Part shown: positions 1 through 8,499 of the stretch, piece after piece
Position numbering within the stretch: the stretch's first letter is position 1
How the letters are laid out: each line of letters begins with the position of its first letter
Assembly: GCF_018687475.1 (NCBI RefSeq)
Contig: NZ_CP061292.1
Span: 372,001 to 436,000, forward strand
Length of the DNA: 64,000 bases
Direction: 5' to 3'
Source: Polynucleobacter sp. MWH-UH24A
GTDB lineage: Bacteria > Pseudomonadota > Gammaproteobacteria > Burkholderiales > Burkholderiaceae
The notes under the pieces: generated by a model
Database searches by the model: none
What the model was told of the DNA's origin: nothing
What the model saw: the letters and a program-made list of their open reading frames with translations, nothing else
Translations under genes and position numbers: made by a program

Positions 1-309
1 CCGTTGAGATTGCCAGACCGGTGCCTCGTCCCATTCCAAACCACACGCTTGCAGTTGATCCAAGATCAACCGATCGGCCCCAGGTACTGTTCTGGGGGCA
101 TCCACATCTTCGATGCGAACCAGCCATGTTCCATCATGCGCTCTGGCATCGAGCCAACTGCCTAAAGCGGTCGCCAGTGAGCCAAGGTGAAGGGGTCCCG
201 TAGGTGATGGGGCAAAGCGCCCCCGGTAGGGCCTCTTACTCGCAGGGCCTTCCTCTGACCTAGTGCCTTGATTGAATTGGGGATTTAAAGAGCGGGTCAT
301 GGGGCTCAT
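1..309 (-). CDS. gluQ: Glutamyl-Q tRNA(Asp) synthetase, N-terminal part (runs off left edge)
   Basis: This is the N-terminal 103 codons of a GluRS-like enzyme that, in the GluQ family, charges glutamate onto the queuosine of tRNA-Asp. The class I signature is clear: [16 protein letters not shown] is the HIGH-type motif, at about residues 31-46. It is followed by [12 protein letters not shown] and a [13 protein letters not shown] helix (here ADRLILDQL), as in GluRS and GluQ. The reading frame stays open to base 1, so the C-terminus is outside the window. ATG codons at 309 and 300 are both in frame, and neither has a good ribosome site. The gene is divergent from dnaE. A short GltX cannot be excluded from this fragment, but the D-A-P-R-x-V-P-G-A spacing favours GluQ. 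Confidence 0.85.
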   Translation of the reverse strand, partial: MSPMTRSLNPQFNQGTRSEEGPASKRPYRGRFAPSPTGPLHLGSLATALGSWLDARAHDGTWLVRIEDVDAPRTVPGADRLILDQLQACGLEWDEAPVWQSQR

Positions 310-343
310 GATTTGGGGGTGCGCACAGCTAAAATCATCTCAT

Positions 344-3300
344 ATGGCGCCCCCTCAATTTATCCATCTGCGTTTGCATTCGGAGTACTCGATTACCGAT
401 GGGGTGGTGCGCATCGATGATGCGGTTGAGGCTGCATCCTCTGACATGATGGGTGCGCTGGCACTCACGGATCTGGGTAATTTGTTTGGCCTCATCAAGT
501 TTTACTCGGCAGCCCGCTCCGCAGGGGTCAAACCAATTGCTGGCGCTGATGTGTGGGTGACCAACACCCAAGAGCCCGATCAACCCTATCGCATGTTGCT
601 CTTGGTGCAAAACCATATCGGTTACCTCAATCTGTGTGAACTCCTAAGTAAAGCATCACTCCATAATCAGCGCCATGGAAGAGCGGAGATTCATCCGCAG
701 TGGTTCAGTGAGTCGCTCCCCGCAAACGACAAAGGAGCGAAGAAAAAAACATTGGCTGAGGGCTTAATTGCGCTCTCAGGCGCGCATCAGGGGGATGTGG
801 GAGTTGCGCTCCTTAATGGGGATGAGGTAAGGGCGCGCGAGACAGCCACTCACTGGCAAACGCTCTTTGGTGGCCGCTATTTTGTGGAGCTCCAGCGTTT
901 TGGTCATGCTCAAGAAGAGGCGCATATTCAGCTTGCTTGCCAACTCGCGAGTGATCTAAAAATTCCGGTAGTCGCAACTCATCCGATTCAGTTTATGAAG
1001 CCCGAAGATTACACTGCGCATGAAGCGCGCGTGTGCATTGCCGAAGGTGAGTTATTGGGCGACCCACGTCGCCCCAAACGCTTTACCGAAGAGCAATATT
1101 TTCTCACGCAAGCGCAAATGCACGAGCGTTTTGCGGATCTCCCTGTAGCACTTGCCAATACGGCAGAAATTGCCAAGATGTGCAATCTCAACCTGACCTT
1201 GGGTCAAGCGCGCCTGCCAGAATTTCCAACGCCCGATGGCATGCCTCTTGATCAATATTTGATGCAGCAGGCGGAACTAGGGCTTGATAAAAATCTACGC
1301 AGACTCTATCCCAAGGAAGAAGAGCGAGCTGCCCTTGAGCCCCGCTATCGCGAGCGCTTGCGCTTTGAAGTCAATACGATTGCGCAAATGGGGTTCCCAG
1401 GCTACTTCTTGATCGTCGCAGACTTCATTAACTGGGCCAAAAATAATGGCGTGCCTGTTGGACCAGGCAGAGGGTCGGGCGCCGGATCCTTAGTCGCCTT
1501 CTCATTAGGGATTACCGATCTGGATCCCTTACGCTACAACTTACTCTTTGAGCGTTTTTTAAATCCCGAGCGCGTCTCGATGCCTGACTTTGATATCGAC
1601 TTTTGTCAGCATGGACGCGATCGCGTGATTGCCTATGTGAAAGAAAAATACGGCAAAGATGCGGTGAGTCAAATTGCTACCTTTGGCACGATGGCAGCGA
1701 AGGCAGCGATTCGGGATGTGGGAAGGGTGCTTGAGCAGCCCTATGGCTTTGTCGATGGCATTGCTAAGCTCGTACCGTTTAAGCCAGGCCAAGTGGTCAC
1801 GATTGAATCGGCGAAGAAAGAAGAAAAGCAACTCGCCGAGCGGGAAAAAAATGAAGAGGAAGTGCGCCAACTCTTGGCGCTTGCGCAGCAGCTCGAGGGC
1901 ATGACCCGTAACGTGGGCATGCATGCCGGAGGGGTGTTAATTGCGCCTGGCAAACTCACCGATTTTTGCCCGCTCTATACCCAAGATGGGGGCGATGCGA
2001 ATGCGGGTGTGATTAGCCAATTCGATAAAGATGATGTGGAATCAATTGGTTTGGTAAAATTTGACTTTTTGGGGCTCACGACGCTCACTATTTTGGCGGG
2101 GGCCGAGCGTTGGATTCAAAAACTACATACGGAACACAAAGATTGGAGCATCAGTGATATTCCGCTCGATGACCCAAAAGCCTTTGAGCTCTTAAAGCGC
2201 GGTAATACGGTTGCCGTGTTCCAGCTGGAAAGTCGGGGCATGCAAGGCATGCTACGCGATGCCAAACCTGATCGCTTTGAGGACATTATTGCGTTGGTGG
2301 CGCTGTATCGACCGGGTCCCATGGATCTCATCCCTGATTACATTAAACGCAAACACGGGCAACAGAAGGTTGAATACCCCGATCCTCGCATTGAGCCGGT
2401 ATTGCGCGAGACCTACGGCATTATGGTCTACCAAGAGCAGGTGATGCAAATGGCGCAGATGATTGGCGGCTACTCCTTAGGGGGAGCCGACCTATTGCGA
2501 CGCGCGATGGGTAAAAAGAAGCCTGAAGAAATGGCGCAGCATCGACAGATCTTTCGCGAGGGAGCGCAAAAAAATGGACTCACCGAGCACAAGGCTGATG
2601 AAATCTATGACCTCATGGAGCGTTTTGCGGGCTATGGGTTTAATAAGTCCCATGCGGCTGCCTATGCGCTATTAGCTTATCAAACCGCCTGGCTCAAGGC
2701 CTACTACCCCGCTGAATTTATGGCGGCCAACTTATCGCTCTCAATGGACGACACCGATAAGGTGAAGATTTTGTATGACGATAGTCTGCACAATGGTTTG
2801 AAGATCCTGCCGCCGGATATTAATACCGGCATGTACGAGTTCACACCGATTGCAGATCCTAATGATCAAGACCAAAGCGTGGGGATTCGTACGATTCGTT
2901 ATGGCTTGGGAGCGGTGCGAGGGACTGGTGAGGGTGCAATCCAAATCATTGTGGAGGCTCGCAAGAATGGATCATTTAAAGATCTGTTTGATTTCTGTGC
3001 CCGGGTCGATCGCCGCCAAGTCAATCGCCGTGCCATCGAAGCCTTGATTCGGGCGGGGGCGTTTGATTCGATTACGACCGATGCCGCTAAAGGCCTAATG
3101 AATAACTATGATGCTCGCTCTACTCTTCTTGCATCGCTCTCACGTGCGATTGAAGCCGCCGAGCAAGCCGAAGCCTCGGTGCATCAGGTAAGCCTCTTTG
3201 ATGCTGAGGATGTGGCGCAAGCGCATGCACCCGAGTACGTGAAGGAACTGCCTTTTTCGGAAAAGAAACGTTTGCAAGATGAGAAAGCGGCATTGGGTCT

Positions 3301-3934
3301 ATGTTTAACCGGACATTTGTTTGATGCCTACCGGCCTGAAGTGACGCACTTTATTCGTCAACCACTCATCAAGCTCATCGAGGGTAAGGATCAATTAGTC
3401 GCTGGCATCATTACCTCGTCACGGATGCTCATGGGGCAACGTGGGCGCATGATGATCGCCACGATTGATGATGGTACTACAGCGGTTGAACTCACGCTCT
3501 ATAGCGAAGTGTATGAACCCAATCGCTCTTGGCTCAAAGAAGACGAGCTACTAATTGCCAAGGTGAACGTAAGCCCCGATAAGTTCTCAGGGGGCTTGCG
3601 AATTGTTGCCGAGAGCGTGATGGATATTGTGGGCGCACGTTTGCGTTTTGCGAGAAACGTTCATCTCAATTTAGATACCGGCATTGATCTGAAAGTTCTG
3701 AAAGCCCAGATCAATCCGTTTTTAGTCAAAGCCCCAATGGGGAACGCCCCACAAAATCCACCAAAAGGACTGCCATTAACTGCTGCTGTGATGGCCAAAG
3801 GTGGGGCTTGTTTAGTTCAGTTTCCAGAAGACGTGCGTCTTTACCCGGATGACAATTGCCTACGTAACTTGCATCAGATTTTGGGAAGCAAAACAGGCTC
3901 AAGCCCTAATCCGGTGGAAATTCAGTATGCGTAA
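344..3934 (+). CDS. dnaE: DNA polymerase III alpha subunit
   Basis: This is the catalytic subunit of the replicative polymerase, 1196 residues, close to the usual length of about 1160. The N-terminal PHP domain starts at FIHLRLHSEYSITDG. The palm has the catalytic PDFDIDF motif at residues 414-420 (metal-binding D417 and D419) and the third aspartate in VKFDFLGL (D574). YRPGPMDLIPDYI and GYGFNKSHAAAYA follow, then a C-terminal OB fold near LVAGIITSSRMLMGQRGR. The ATG at 344 is preferred over the longer in-frame start at 272, because the protein then begins MAPPQFIHLRLHS as in other DnaE proteins and does not overlap gluQ. It ends three bases from convergent galU. Confidence 0.97.
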   Translation: MAPPQFIHLRLHSEYSITDGVVRIDDAVEAASSDMMGALALTDLGNLFGLIKFYSAARSAGVKPIAGADVWVTNTQEPDQPYRMLLLVQNHIGYLNLCELLSKASLHNQRHGRAEIHPQWFSESLPANDKGAKKKTLAEGLIALSGAHQGDVGVALLNGDEVRARETATHWQTLFGGRYFVELQRFGHAQEEAHIQLACQLASDLKIPVVATHPIQFMKPEDYTAHEARVCIAEGELLGDPRRPKRFTEEQYFLTQAQMHERFADLPVALANTAEIAKMCNLNLTLGQARLPEFPTPDGMPLDQYLMQQAELGLDKNLRRLYPKEEERAALEPRYRERLRFEVNTIAQMGFPGYFLIVADFINWAKNNGVPVGPGRGSGAGSLVAFSLGITDLDPLRYNLLFERFLNPERVSMPDFDIDFCQHGRDRVIAYVKEKYGKDAVSQIATFGTMAAKAAIRDVGRVLEQPYGFVDGIAKLVPFKPGQVVTIESAKKEEKQLAEREKNEEEVRQLLALAQQLEGMTRNVGMHAGGVLIAPGKLTDFCPLYTQDGGDANAGVISQFDKDDVESIGLVKFDFLGLTTLTILAGAERWIQKLHTEHKDWSISDIPLDDPKAFELLKRGNTVAVFQLESRGMQGMLRDAKPDRFEDIIALVALYRPGPMDLIPDYIKRKHGQQKVEYPDPRIEPVLRETYGIMVYQEQVMQMAQMIGGYSLGGADLLRRAMGKKKPEEMAQHRQIFREGAQKNGLTEHKADEIYDLMERFAGYGFNKSHAAAYALLAYQTAWLKAYYPAEFMAANLSLSMDDTDKVKILYDDSLHNGLKILPPDINTGMYEFTPIADPNDQDQSVGIRTIRYGLGAVRGTGEGAIQIIVEARKNGSFKDLFDFCARVDRRQVNRRAIEALIRAGAFDSITTDAAKGLMNNYDARSTLLASLSRAIEAAEQAEASVHQVSLFDAEDVAQAHAPEYVKELPFSEKKRLQDEKAALGLCLTGHLFDAYRPEVTHFIRQPLIKLIEGKDQLVAGIITSSRMLMGQRGRMMIATIDDGTTAVELTLYSEVYEPNRSWLKEDELLIAKVNVSPDKFSGGLRIVAESVMDIVGARLRFARNVHLNLDTGIDLKVLKAQINPFLVKAPMGNAPQNPPKGLPLTAAVMAKGGACLVQFPEDVRLYPDDNCLRNLHQILGSKTGSSPNPVEIQYA

Positions 3935-3937
3935 CTT

Positions 3938-4810
3938 TTATGACCGATTTTTGAGATAGATCTCAAAGTCGTCTTTGAGCTCAGGATGCTTGAGTGCAAA
4001 TTCAATCGTTGCCTTAAGGTAGCCCAATTTACTACCGCAGTCATAGCGCACACCCTCGTACTCATAGGCAAGTACTGACTCATCCTGTAGGAGAGTTTGT
4101 ATGGCATCGGTGAGTTGATATTCCCCGCCTGAACCAGGCTTAAGATTACGAATGTGGCCAAAGATCGAGGACGAAAGGATATAACGACCCACCACCCCAA
4201 GATTTGATGGGGCATCCTTAGCTGCAGGCTTTTCAATAATTCCAGTAACGGAGTGAATTCCTGTACCTTGGGTTTTGGCTGCTACGACTCCATAGGACTT
4301 CGTTTGCTCCGGCAGAATTTTCTCAACAGCTAAGACTGAAGCATTGTGTTTGGCATGTAGATCAACCATTTGTTTGAGTACGGGAGTTTTGCCATCCAAC
4401 AAATCATCGGCCAAGATAATGGCAAAAGGCTCATCACGCACCAATTTCTCGGCACACAAAACCGCATGCCCAAGACCCAATGGCTCGGCTTGGCGGACAT
4501 AGACGCAATCCACATGGCTGGGTTTGATGTTGCGCACAATCTCTAGAAGACTTTGCTTATTCTTCGCCTCTAGTTCTGCCTCAAGTTCATAGGCCTTATC
4601 AAAATGATCTTCGATGGCGCGCTTACTGCGACCAGTTACAAAAATCATTTCCGTAATACCAGCAGCAATGGCTTCCTCAACCGCATACTGAATTAATGGC
4701 TTATCCACCACATTGAGCATTTCTTTGGGGGATGCCTTAGTGGCTGGTAAAAAGCGAGTCCCCAGGCCGGCAACAGGAAAGACTGCTTTGGTAATCGGTT
4801 TGGTTAACAT
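3938..4810 (-). CDS. galU: UTP--glucose-1-phosphate uridylyltransferase
   Basis: The enzyme makes UDP-glucose from UTP and glucose-1-phosphate for cell-surface polysaccharides. It has 290 residues, the normal GalU length. The nucleotide-binding segment is KAVFPVAGLGTRFLPATKA near the N-terminus with KEM just after it. EPLGLGHAVLCA, FAIILADDL and IIEKP are the further family blocks. The gene is convergent with dnaE. Its upstream region is shared with the divergent higBA pair, and an ATTACAAT octamer, read on this strand, lies directly before the start codon at 4819-4812. That octamer matches the boxes in the higBA promoter. Confidence 0.96.
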   Translation of the reverse strand: MLTKPITKAVFPVAGLGTRFLPATKASPKEMLNVVDKPLIQYAVEEAIAAGITEMIFVTGRSKRAIEDHFDKAYELEAELEAKNKQSLLEIVRNIKPSHVDCVYVRQAEPLGLGHAVLCAEKLVRDEPFAIILADDLLDGKTPVLKQMVDLHAKHNASVLAVEKILPEQTKSYGVVAAKTQGTGIHSVTGIIEKPAAKDAPSNLGVVGRYILSSSIFGHIRNLKPGSGGEYQLTDAIQTLLQDESVLAYEYEGVRYDCGSKLGYLKATIEFALKHPELKDDFEIYLKNRS

Positions 4811-4894
4811 AATTGTAATTATGCCCTTATTAGAAGTAATTCCTGGGGTTTTTAGTAAGTAATAAGCAAAGCATAAATAGTGAATTAATTACAT

Positions 4895-4924
4895 TTGACA
4901 TATTGTAATTAATGCCATTACAAT
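4895..4924 (+). promoter_or_regulatory. higBA promoter
   Basis: TTGACA at 4895-4900 and TACAAT at 4919-4924 are separated by 18 bp, close to a sigma-70 consensus promoter. Transcription would start near 4931, about 20 bases before the higB ATG. The -10 element lies inside a palindromic box, which suggests autorepression. The assignment is by motif only. Confidence 0.6.
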
Positions 4925-4944
4925 GTAATAACTTGCATTACAAT
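4902..4944. promoter_or_regulatory. Candidate HigA operator: repeated ATTACAAT/ATTGTAAT boxes
   Basis: ATTGTAAT lies at 4902-4909. ATTACAAT lies at 4917-4924 and again at 4937-4944, exactly 20 bp (about two helical turns) apart. ATTAC-AAT-GTAAT at 4917-4929 is a 13-bp dyad on the -10 element. Type II antitoxins of the HigA family normally bind such dyads in their own promoter. A further ATTGTAAT at 4812-4819 touches the galU start. That HigA binds here is inferred. Confidence 0.5.
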
Positions 4945-4950
4945 TAATAA

Positions 4951-5229
4951 ATGATTATCCAATTTAAACATCGTGGTTTGCAATTATTTTTTACAAAAGG
5001 CAGTTATAAAGGAATTCCCGTGCAGTTTGCATCTCGGATAGAGCGGATTCTTGATCGACTAGATTCGTCGATGAGCCCTAATGATATGAATTTGCCAGGA
5101 TATCGATTTCATGAGTTAAAGGGAAGGCGAAAAGGGGTCTATGCGGTCTCGGTATCTGGTAACTGGAGAATCAGTTTTGAGTTTAAGGACTCCGATGTAG
5201 TTAATGTTAATTTGGAGGACTATCACTAA
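4951..5229 (+). CDS. higB: Type II toxin, HigB/RelE-ParE superfamily
   Basis: A 92-residue protein of the RelE/ParE fold in the HigB (GraT-like) branch; family members are ribosome-dependent mRNA endonucleases. Typical features are a basic N-terminal half with paired helices (FASRIERILDRLDSS), the GYRFHELKGRRKGVYAVSVSGNWRI block in which the conserved Arg residues sit, and the short C-terminal strand VNLEDYH. The gene order, toxin first, is the reversed order that defines higBA. The stop codon overlaps the higA start by one base (TAATG), so the two are translationally coupled. There is no Shine-Dalgarno sequence before the ATG. Confidence 0.9.
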   Translation: MIIQFKHRGLQLFFTKGSYKGIPVQFASRIERILDRLDSSMSPNDMNLPGYRFHELKGRRKGVYAVSVSGNWRISFEFKDSDVVNVNLEDYH

Positions 5230-5561
5230 TGAAGAATATTAAAAATAGTATGCGTAATCCTTCCCGAAGGCCAACGCATCCCGGCGCAGTTCTACGTGAG
5301 GATATTTTGCCTTCACTCGGAATCAGTCAGGCAGCCCTAGCGGAATATTTAGGAGTCAGCCGATTGACGGTGTCTGAAATTTTGCTTGAAAAACGTGCCG
5401 TAAGTGCGGAAATGGCCATGCGCATCTCAAAGGCAATTGGCGGATCCCCGGAGAGTTGGTTGCAGATGCAATCTGCCGTTGATCTATGGGATGTTGCGCA
5501 ACGATTTAAGCAAGACCCGGCGAAGTTGCCTAAACCAATCCCAAATTTAGCTTTCGCTTGA
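5229..5561 (+). CDS. higA: HigA-type antitoxin, XRE-family DNA-binding protein
   Basis: A 110-residue antitoxin that should bind HigB and repress the operon. It has the signature RRPTHPGAVLREDILPSLGIS at about residues 14-34. A helix-turn-helix follows (QAALAEYLGVSRLTVSEILL), then the dimer helix region SAEMAMRISKAIGGSPESWL, which is the VapI/HigA family pattern. The start at 5229 overlaps the toxin stop. An in-frame ATG at 5250 (MRNPSRRPTHPG) is an alternative start that also fits many HigA N-termini. The pair sits between galU and valS, and no sign of a larger mobile element is visible. Confidence 0.9.
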   Translation: MKNIKNSMRNPSRRPTHPGAVLREDILPSLGISQAALAEYLGVSRLTVSEILLEKRAVSAEMAMRISKAIGGSPESWLQMQSAVDLWDVAQRFKQDPAKLPKPIPNLAFA

Positions 5562-5574
5562 TTGACTAAGCCTA

Positions 5575-8481
5575 CTAGCTCAGTTTATTAAGCTGTTCAC
5601 TTAGCTTCGCATGACTTACTTCAAAATCCGCTAACCGTTTTTTCTCCTGCTCGAGAACTGCGGCAGGAGCACGAGCCACAAAGGATTCATTACTTAATTT
5701 GCTCTGGCATTTGGCGATCTCGTTGGCAAGACGCGTAATTTCTTTGGTAAGCCGCGCTTGCTCTGCTTTGGGATCAACCTCAATCTTCAGCAATAACTTA
5801 TTGCGACCCACGAGAGCAATCGGCGCCCCAGGCGCATCTTTTTCCAAAGTGGATTCATCGGTCACGATTTTCACTTCGGAGAGCTTTGCTAGTGCGCTTA
5901 AATAAGGAGCCGCTTTGGTTAAAAACTCTTTATCGCCATAAATCCATAAAGGTACCTTCTGAGCAGGCGAGATTTGCATTTCTCCGCGTAGGTTGCGGCA
6001 CGCATCAATAATGCTTTTAACCTCACCTATCCATGCCTCGCTGGTTGGATCAATCTTGTCACTTTTCGATACGGGATAGGGTTGAAGTGCAATCGATTGC
6101 GATGGTTGATTGGCAAGCACCTTACCACTCTTGGGACCAATGGTTTGCCATAATTCCTCAGTGATAAAAGGAATGATGGGGTGAGCTAGGCGCAAAATGG
6201 TCTCGAGAACACGCAAGAGTGTTCTGCGGGTTGCCCGTTGCTGAGCAGGAGTGCCCTGTTGCAACTGAACCTTAGCGAGCTCTAAATACCAATCGCAGTA
6301 CTCATCCCACACAAATTGGTAAATGGCGAGTGCAATATTGTCAAAGCGGTAGTCAGCAAAGCCCTTAGTAACATCGGCCTCGGTGCGCTGCAGTTGTGAG
6401 ACGATCCAGCGATCCGCTGGCGAGAAATCCAGATACCCTTCAGGACCGCATTGGTTATCGCACGGTGCAAAGCCATTGTCTTTTTCATCACCGGGGCAGC
6501 TCATCAGGACAAAGCGCGTGGCATTCCATAATTTGTTGCAAAAGTTACGGTAACCCTCGCAACGTTTTTGATCAAAGTTAATATTGCGTCCCAATGAAGC
6601 AAGCGAGGCAAAAGTAAAGCGCAATGCATCGGTGCCAAAGGCCGGAATACCTTCTGAAAACTCTTTCTTGGTTTTTTTGGTAATACTCTCGGCTTGCTTG
6701 GGGTTCATTAACCCAGACGTGCGTTTTTGAACCAAGTCATCGAGCGCAATGCCATCAATCAAATCAATCGGATCCAAAGTATTGCCTTTGGACTTGCTCA
6801 TTTTCTGGCCTTCGGCATCGCGCACTAAGCCATGCACATACACAGTTTTAAATGGCACCTTCCCAGTAAAGTGGCAGGTCATCATCACCATGCGCGCGAC
6901 CCAAAAGAAAATAATGTCAAAGCCGGTGACCAAGACCGAGGAGGGTAAAAAGTGATCAAGCTCTTTGGTTTGTTTGGACCACCCCAGTGAACTAAATGGC
7001 ACCAAGGCAGAGCTAAACCAGGTATCAAGTACATCCTCATCACGCTTCAGTTCACCGCTATAACCGGCAGCCTTGGCTTTGGCCTTGGCTTCATCGGCAT
7101 TGCGCGCCACAAAGATCTCGCCATTATTTCCATACCATGCGGGGATTTGATGGCCCCACCACAATTGCCGCGAGATACACCAGTCTTGAATGTTCTCGAG
7201 CCACTGGGTGTAGGTTGAGATCCAGTTCTCAGGAACCAGTTGAATGTCGCCCGAGGTAACCGCATTCAAGGCAGCTCCTGCAATCGATTGACCTGGTTGG
7301 TAACGATTATCAGGACTCGCTTTAGACATCGCCACAAACCACTGATCGGTGAGCATGGGCTCAATCACAGTTTGAGTTCGATCACCCCGTGGGACCATTA
7401 AGGTGTGCGGGTTGACTTTTTCAAGTAGATTGGCTGCTTCGAGATCAGCCACAATTTGCTTACGAGCGGCAAAGCGATCAAGCCCCTGATAGACCTTCGG
7501 AGCATGCTCGTTAATCTTCGCATCGAGCGTTAAGACATTAATGAGTGGTAACTGATGACGCTGACCTACAGCATAGTCATTAAAGTCATGGGCGGGAGTG
7601 ACTTTAACTACCCCAGTCCCAAAACTCATATCCACATAGGTATCCGCAATAATTGGGAGACTGCGTTGGCAAAGAGGAAGCTCAACAGTTTTACCAATCA
7701 GGTGGCGGTAGCGCTCATCGTCCGGATGCACCATCACTGCTACGTCACCTAAGAGGGTCTCAGGGCGCGTGGTCGCGACTACTAGGTGGCCACTCCCATC
7801 GGAGAGTGGATAGCGAATGTGCCAAAGGCTACCTTGTTCCTCGGTACTGACCACTTCTAAATCCGAAACCGCAGTACCTAAGACCGGATCCCAGTTCACG
7901 AGACGCTTGCCGCGATAGATTAGACCTTGTTCAAAGAGAGTAACAAAGACCTCCACCACCGCCTCGGACATCTTCGGATCCATCGTGAAATACTCACGTG
8001 ACCAATCAATCGATGCCCCTAGACGCCGAATCTGGCGCGTAATCGTGGAACCGGATTCTTCTTTCCATTCCCAGACTTTTTTGAGGAAGGCTTCGCGTCC
8101 AAGATCATGACGAGAAATTTTTTGGGCATCGAGTTGGCGTTCCACCACAATTTGGGTGGCAATTCCGGCGTGGTCGGTGCCTGGAACCCAGAGGGTATTT
8201 TTGCCGGACATGCGTGCATAGCGCACCAAGCCATCCATGATGGTTTGATTAAAGGCGTGACCCATATGCAAGGTGCCCGTGACATTCGGTGGTGGTAACT
8301 GAATGCAAAAATTATCCTTACCATCATCCACCTTAGCAGTGGCAATGCCGCGTGTTTCCCACTCGGGTCCCCAGAACGCTTCAATGGGAGCCGGCTCATA
8401 CGACTTGGCTAGTTTGGCTAAGTCAGGATTTTGATCTGGCGAGGGTTTTTCGGGGGAGTTGGCGGTGTCAGGCATAAGCAT
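5575..8481 (-). CDS. valS: Valyl-tRNA synthetase
   Basis: A class I aminoacyl-tRNA synthetase of 968 residues, within the usual ValRS range. [16 protein letters not shown] is the HIGH motif and [16 protein letters not shown] the KMSKS loop. The editing (CP1) domain includes [16 protein letters not shown] and [16 protein letters not shown]. The C-terminal 65 residues form the ValRS tRNA-binding coiled coil ([14 protein letters not shown]...). ATG codons at 8481 and 8475 are both possible, and an in-frame TTG lies at 8484. The gene is divergent from uvrD with only 18 bases between the starts. Confidence 0.97.
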   Translation of the reverse strand: MLMPDTANSPEKPSPDQNPDLAKLAKSYEPAPIEAFWGPEWETRGIATAKVDDGKDNFCIQLPPPNVTGTLHMGHAFNQTIMDGLVRYARMSGKNTLWVPGTDHAGIATQIVVERQLDAQKISRHDLGREAFLKKVWEWKEESGSTITRQIRRLGASIDWSREYFTMDPKMSEAVVEVFVTLFEQGLIYRGKRLVNWDPVLGTAVSDLEVVSTEEQGSLWHIRYPLSDGSGHLVVATTRPETLLGDVAVMVHPDDERYRHLIGKTVELPLCQRSLPIIADTYVDMSFGTGVVKVTPAHDFNDYAVGQRHQLPLINVLTLDAKINEHAPKVYQGLDRFAARKQIVADLEAANLLEKVNPHTLMVPRGDRTQTVIEPMLTDQWFVAMSKASPDNRYQPGQSIAGAALNAVTSGDIQLVPENWISTYTQWLENIQDWCISRQLWWGHQIPAWYGNNGEIFVARNADEAKAKAKAAGYSGELKRDEDVLDTWFSSALVPFSSLGWSKQTKELDHFLPSSVLVTGFDIIFFWVARMVMMTCHFTGKVPFKTVYVHGLVRDAEGQKMSKSKGNTLDPIDLIDGIALDDLVQKRTSGLMNPKQAESITKKTKKEFSEGIPAFGTDALRFTFASLASLGRNINFDQKRCEGYRNFCNKLWNATRFVLMSCPGDEKDNGFAPCDNQCGPEGYLDFSPADRWIVSQLQRTEADVTKGFADYRFDNIALAIYQFVWDEYCDWYLELAKVQLQQGTPAQQRATRRTLLRVLETILRLAHPIIPFITEELWQTIGPKSGKVLANQPSQSIALQPYPVSKSDKIDPTSEAWIGEVKSIIDACRNLRGEMQISPAQKVPLWIYGDKEFLTKAAPYLSALAKLSEVKIVTDESTLEKDAPGAPIALVGRNKLLLKIEVDPKAEQARLTKEITRLANEIAKCQSKLSNESFVARAPAAVLEQEKKRLADFEVSHAKLSEQLNKLS

Positions 8482-8484
8482 CAA

Positions 8485-8492
8485 ATTATAAT
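8485..8492. promoter_or_regulatory. Overlapping divergent -10 elements of valS and uvrD (candidate)
   Basis: The octamer ATTATAAT carries TATAAT on the plus strand (8487-8492) and TATAAT on the minus strand (8490-8485), in the 18-bp gap between the two start codons. If either is used, the transcript would have almost no 5' leader. No convincing -35 box was found for either direction, so this is tentative. Confidence 0.3.
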
Positions 8493-8499
8493 TGGGACG

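Noticed and set aside
272..343. Longer dnaE start adding 24 residues
   Set aside because: The extension overlaps the divergent gluQ start region and is unlike DnaE N-termini; the ATG at 344 gives the usual sequence.
1559..1924. A 121-codon minus-strand frame inside dnaE, and many similar frames inside other genes
   Set aside because: They lie wholly within clear coding genes on the other strand, with no ribosome site or recognisable domain.
4811..5561. higBA as part of a genomic island or integron cassette
   Set aside because: No attachment site, integrase, flanking repeat or tRNA junction was seen, and the neighbours galU and valS are intact core genes.
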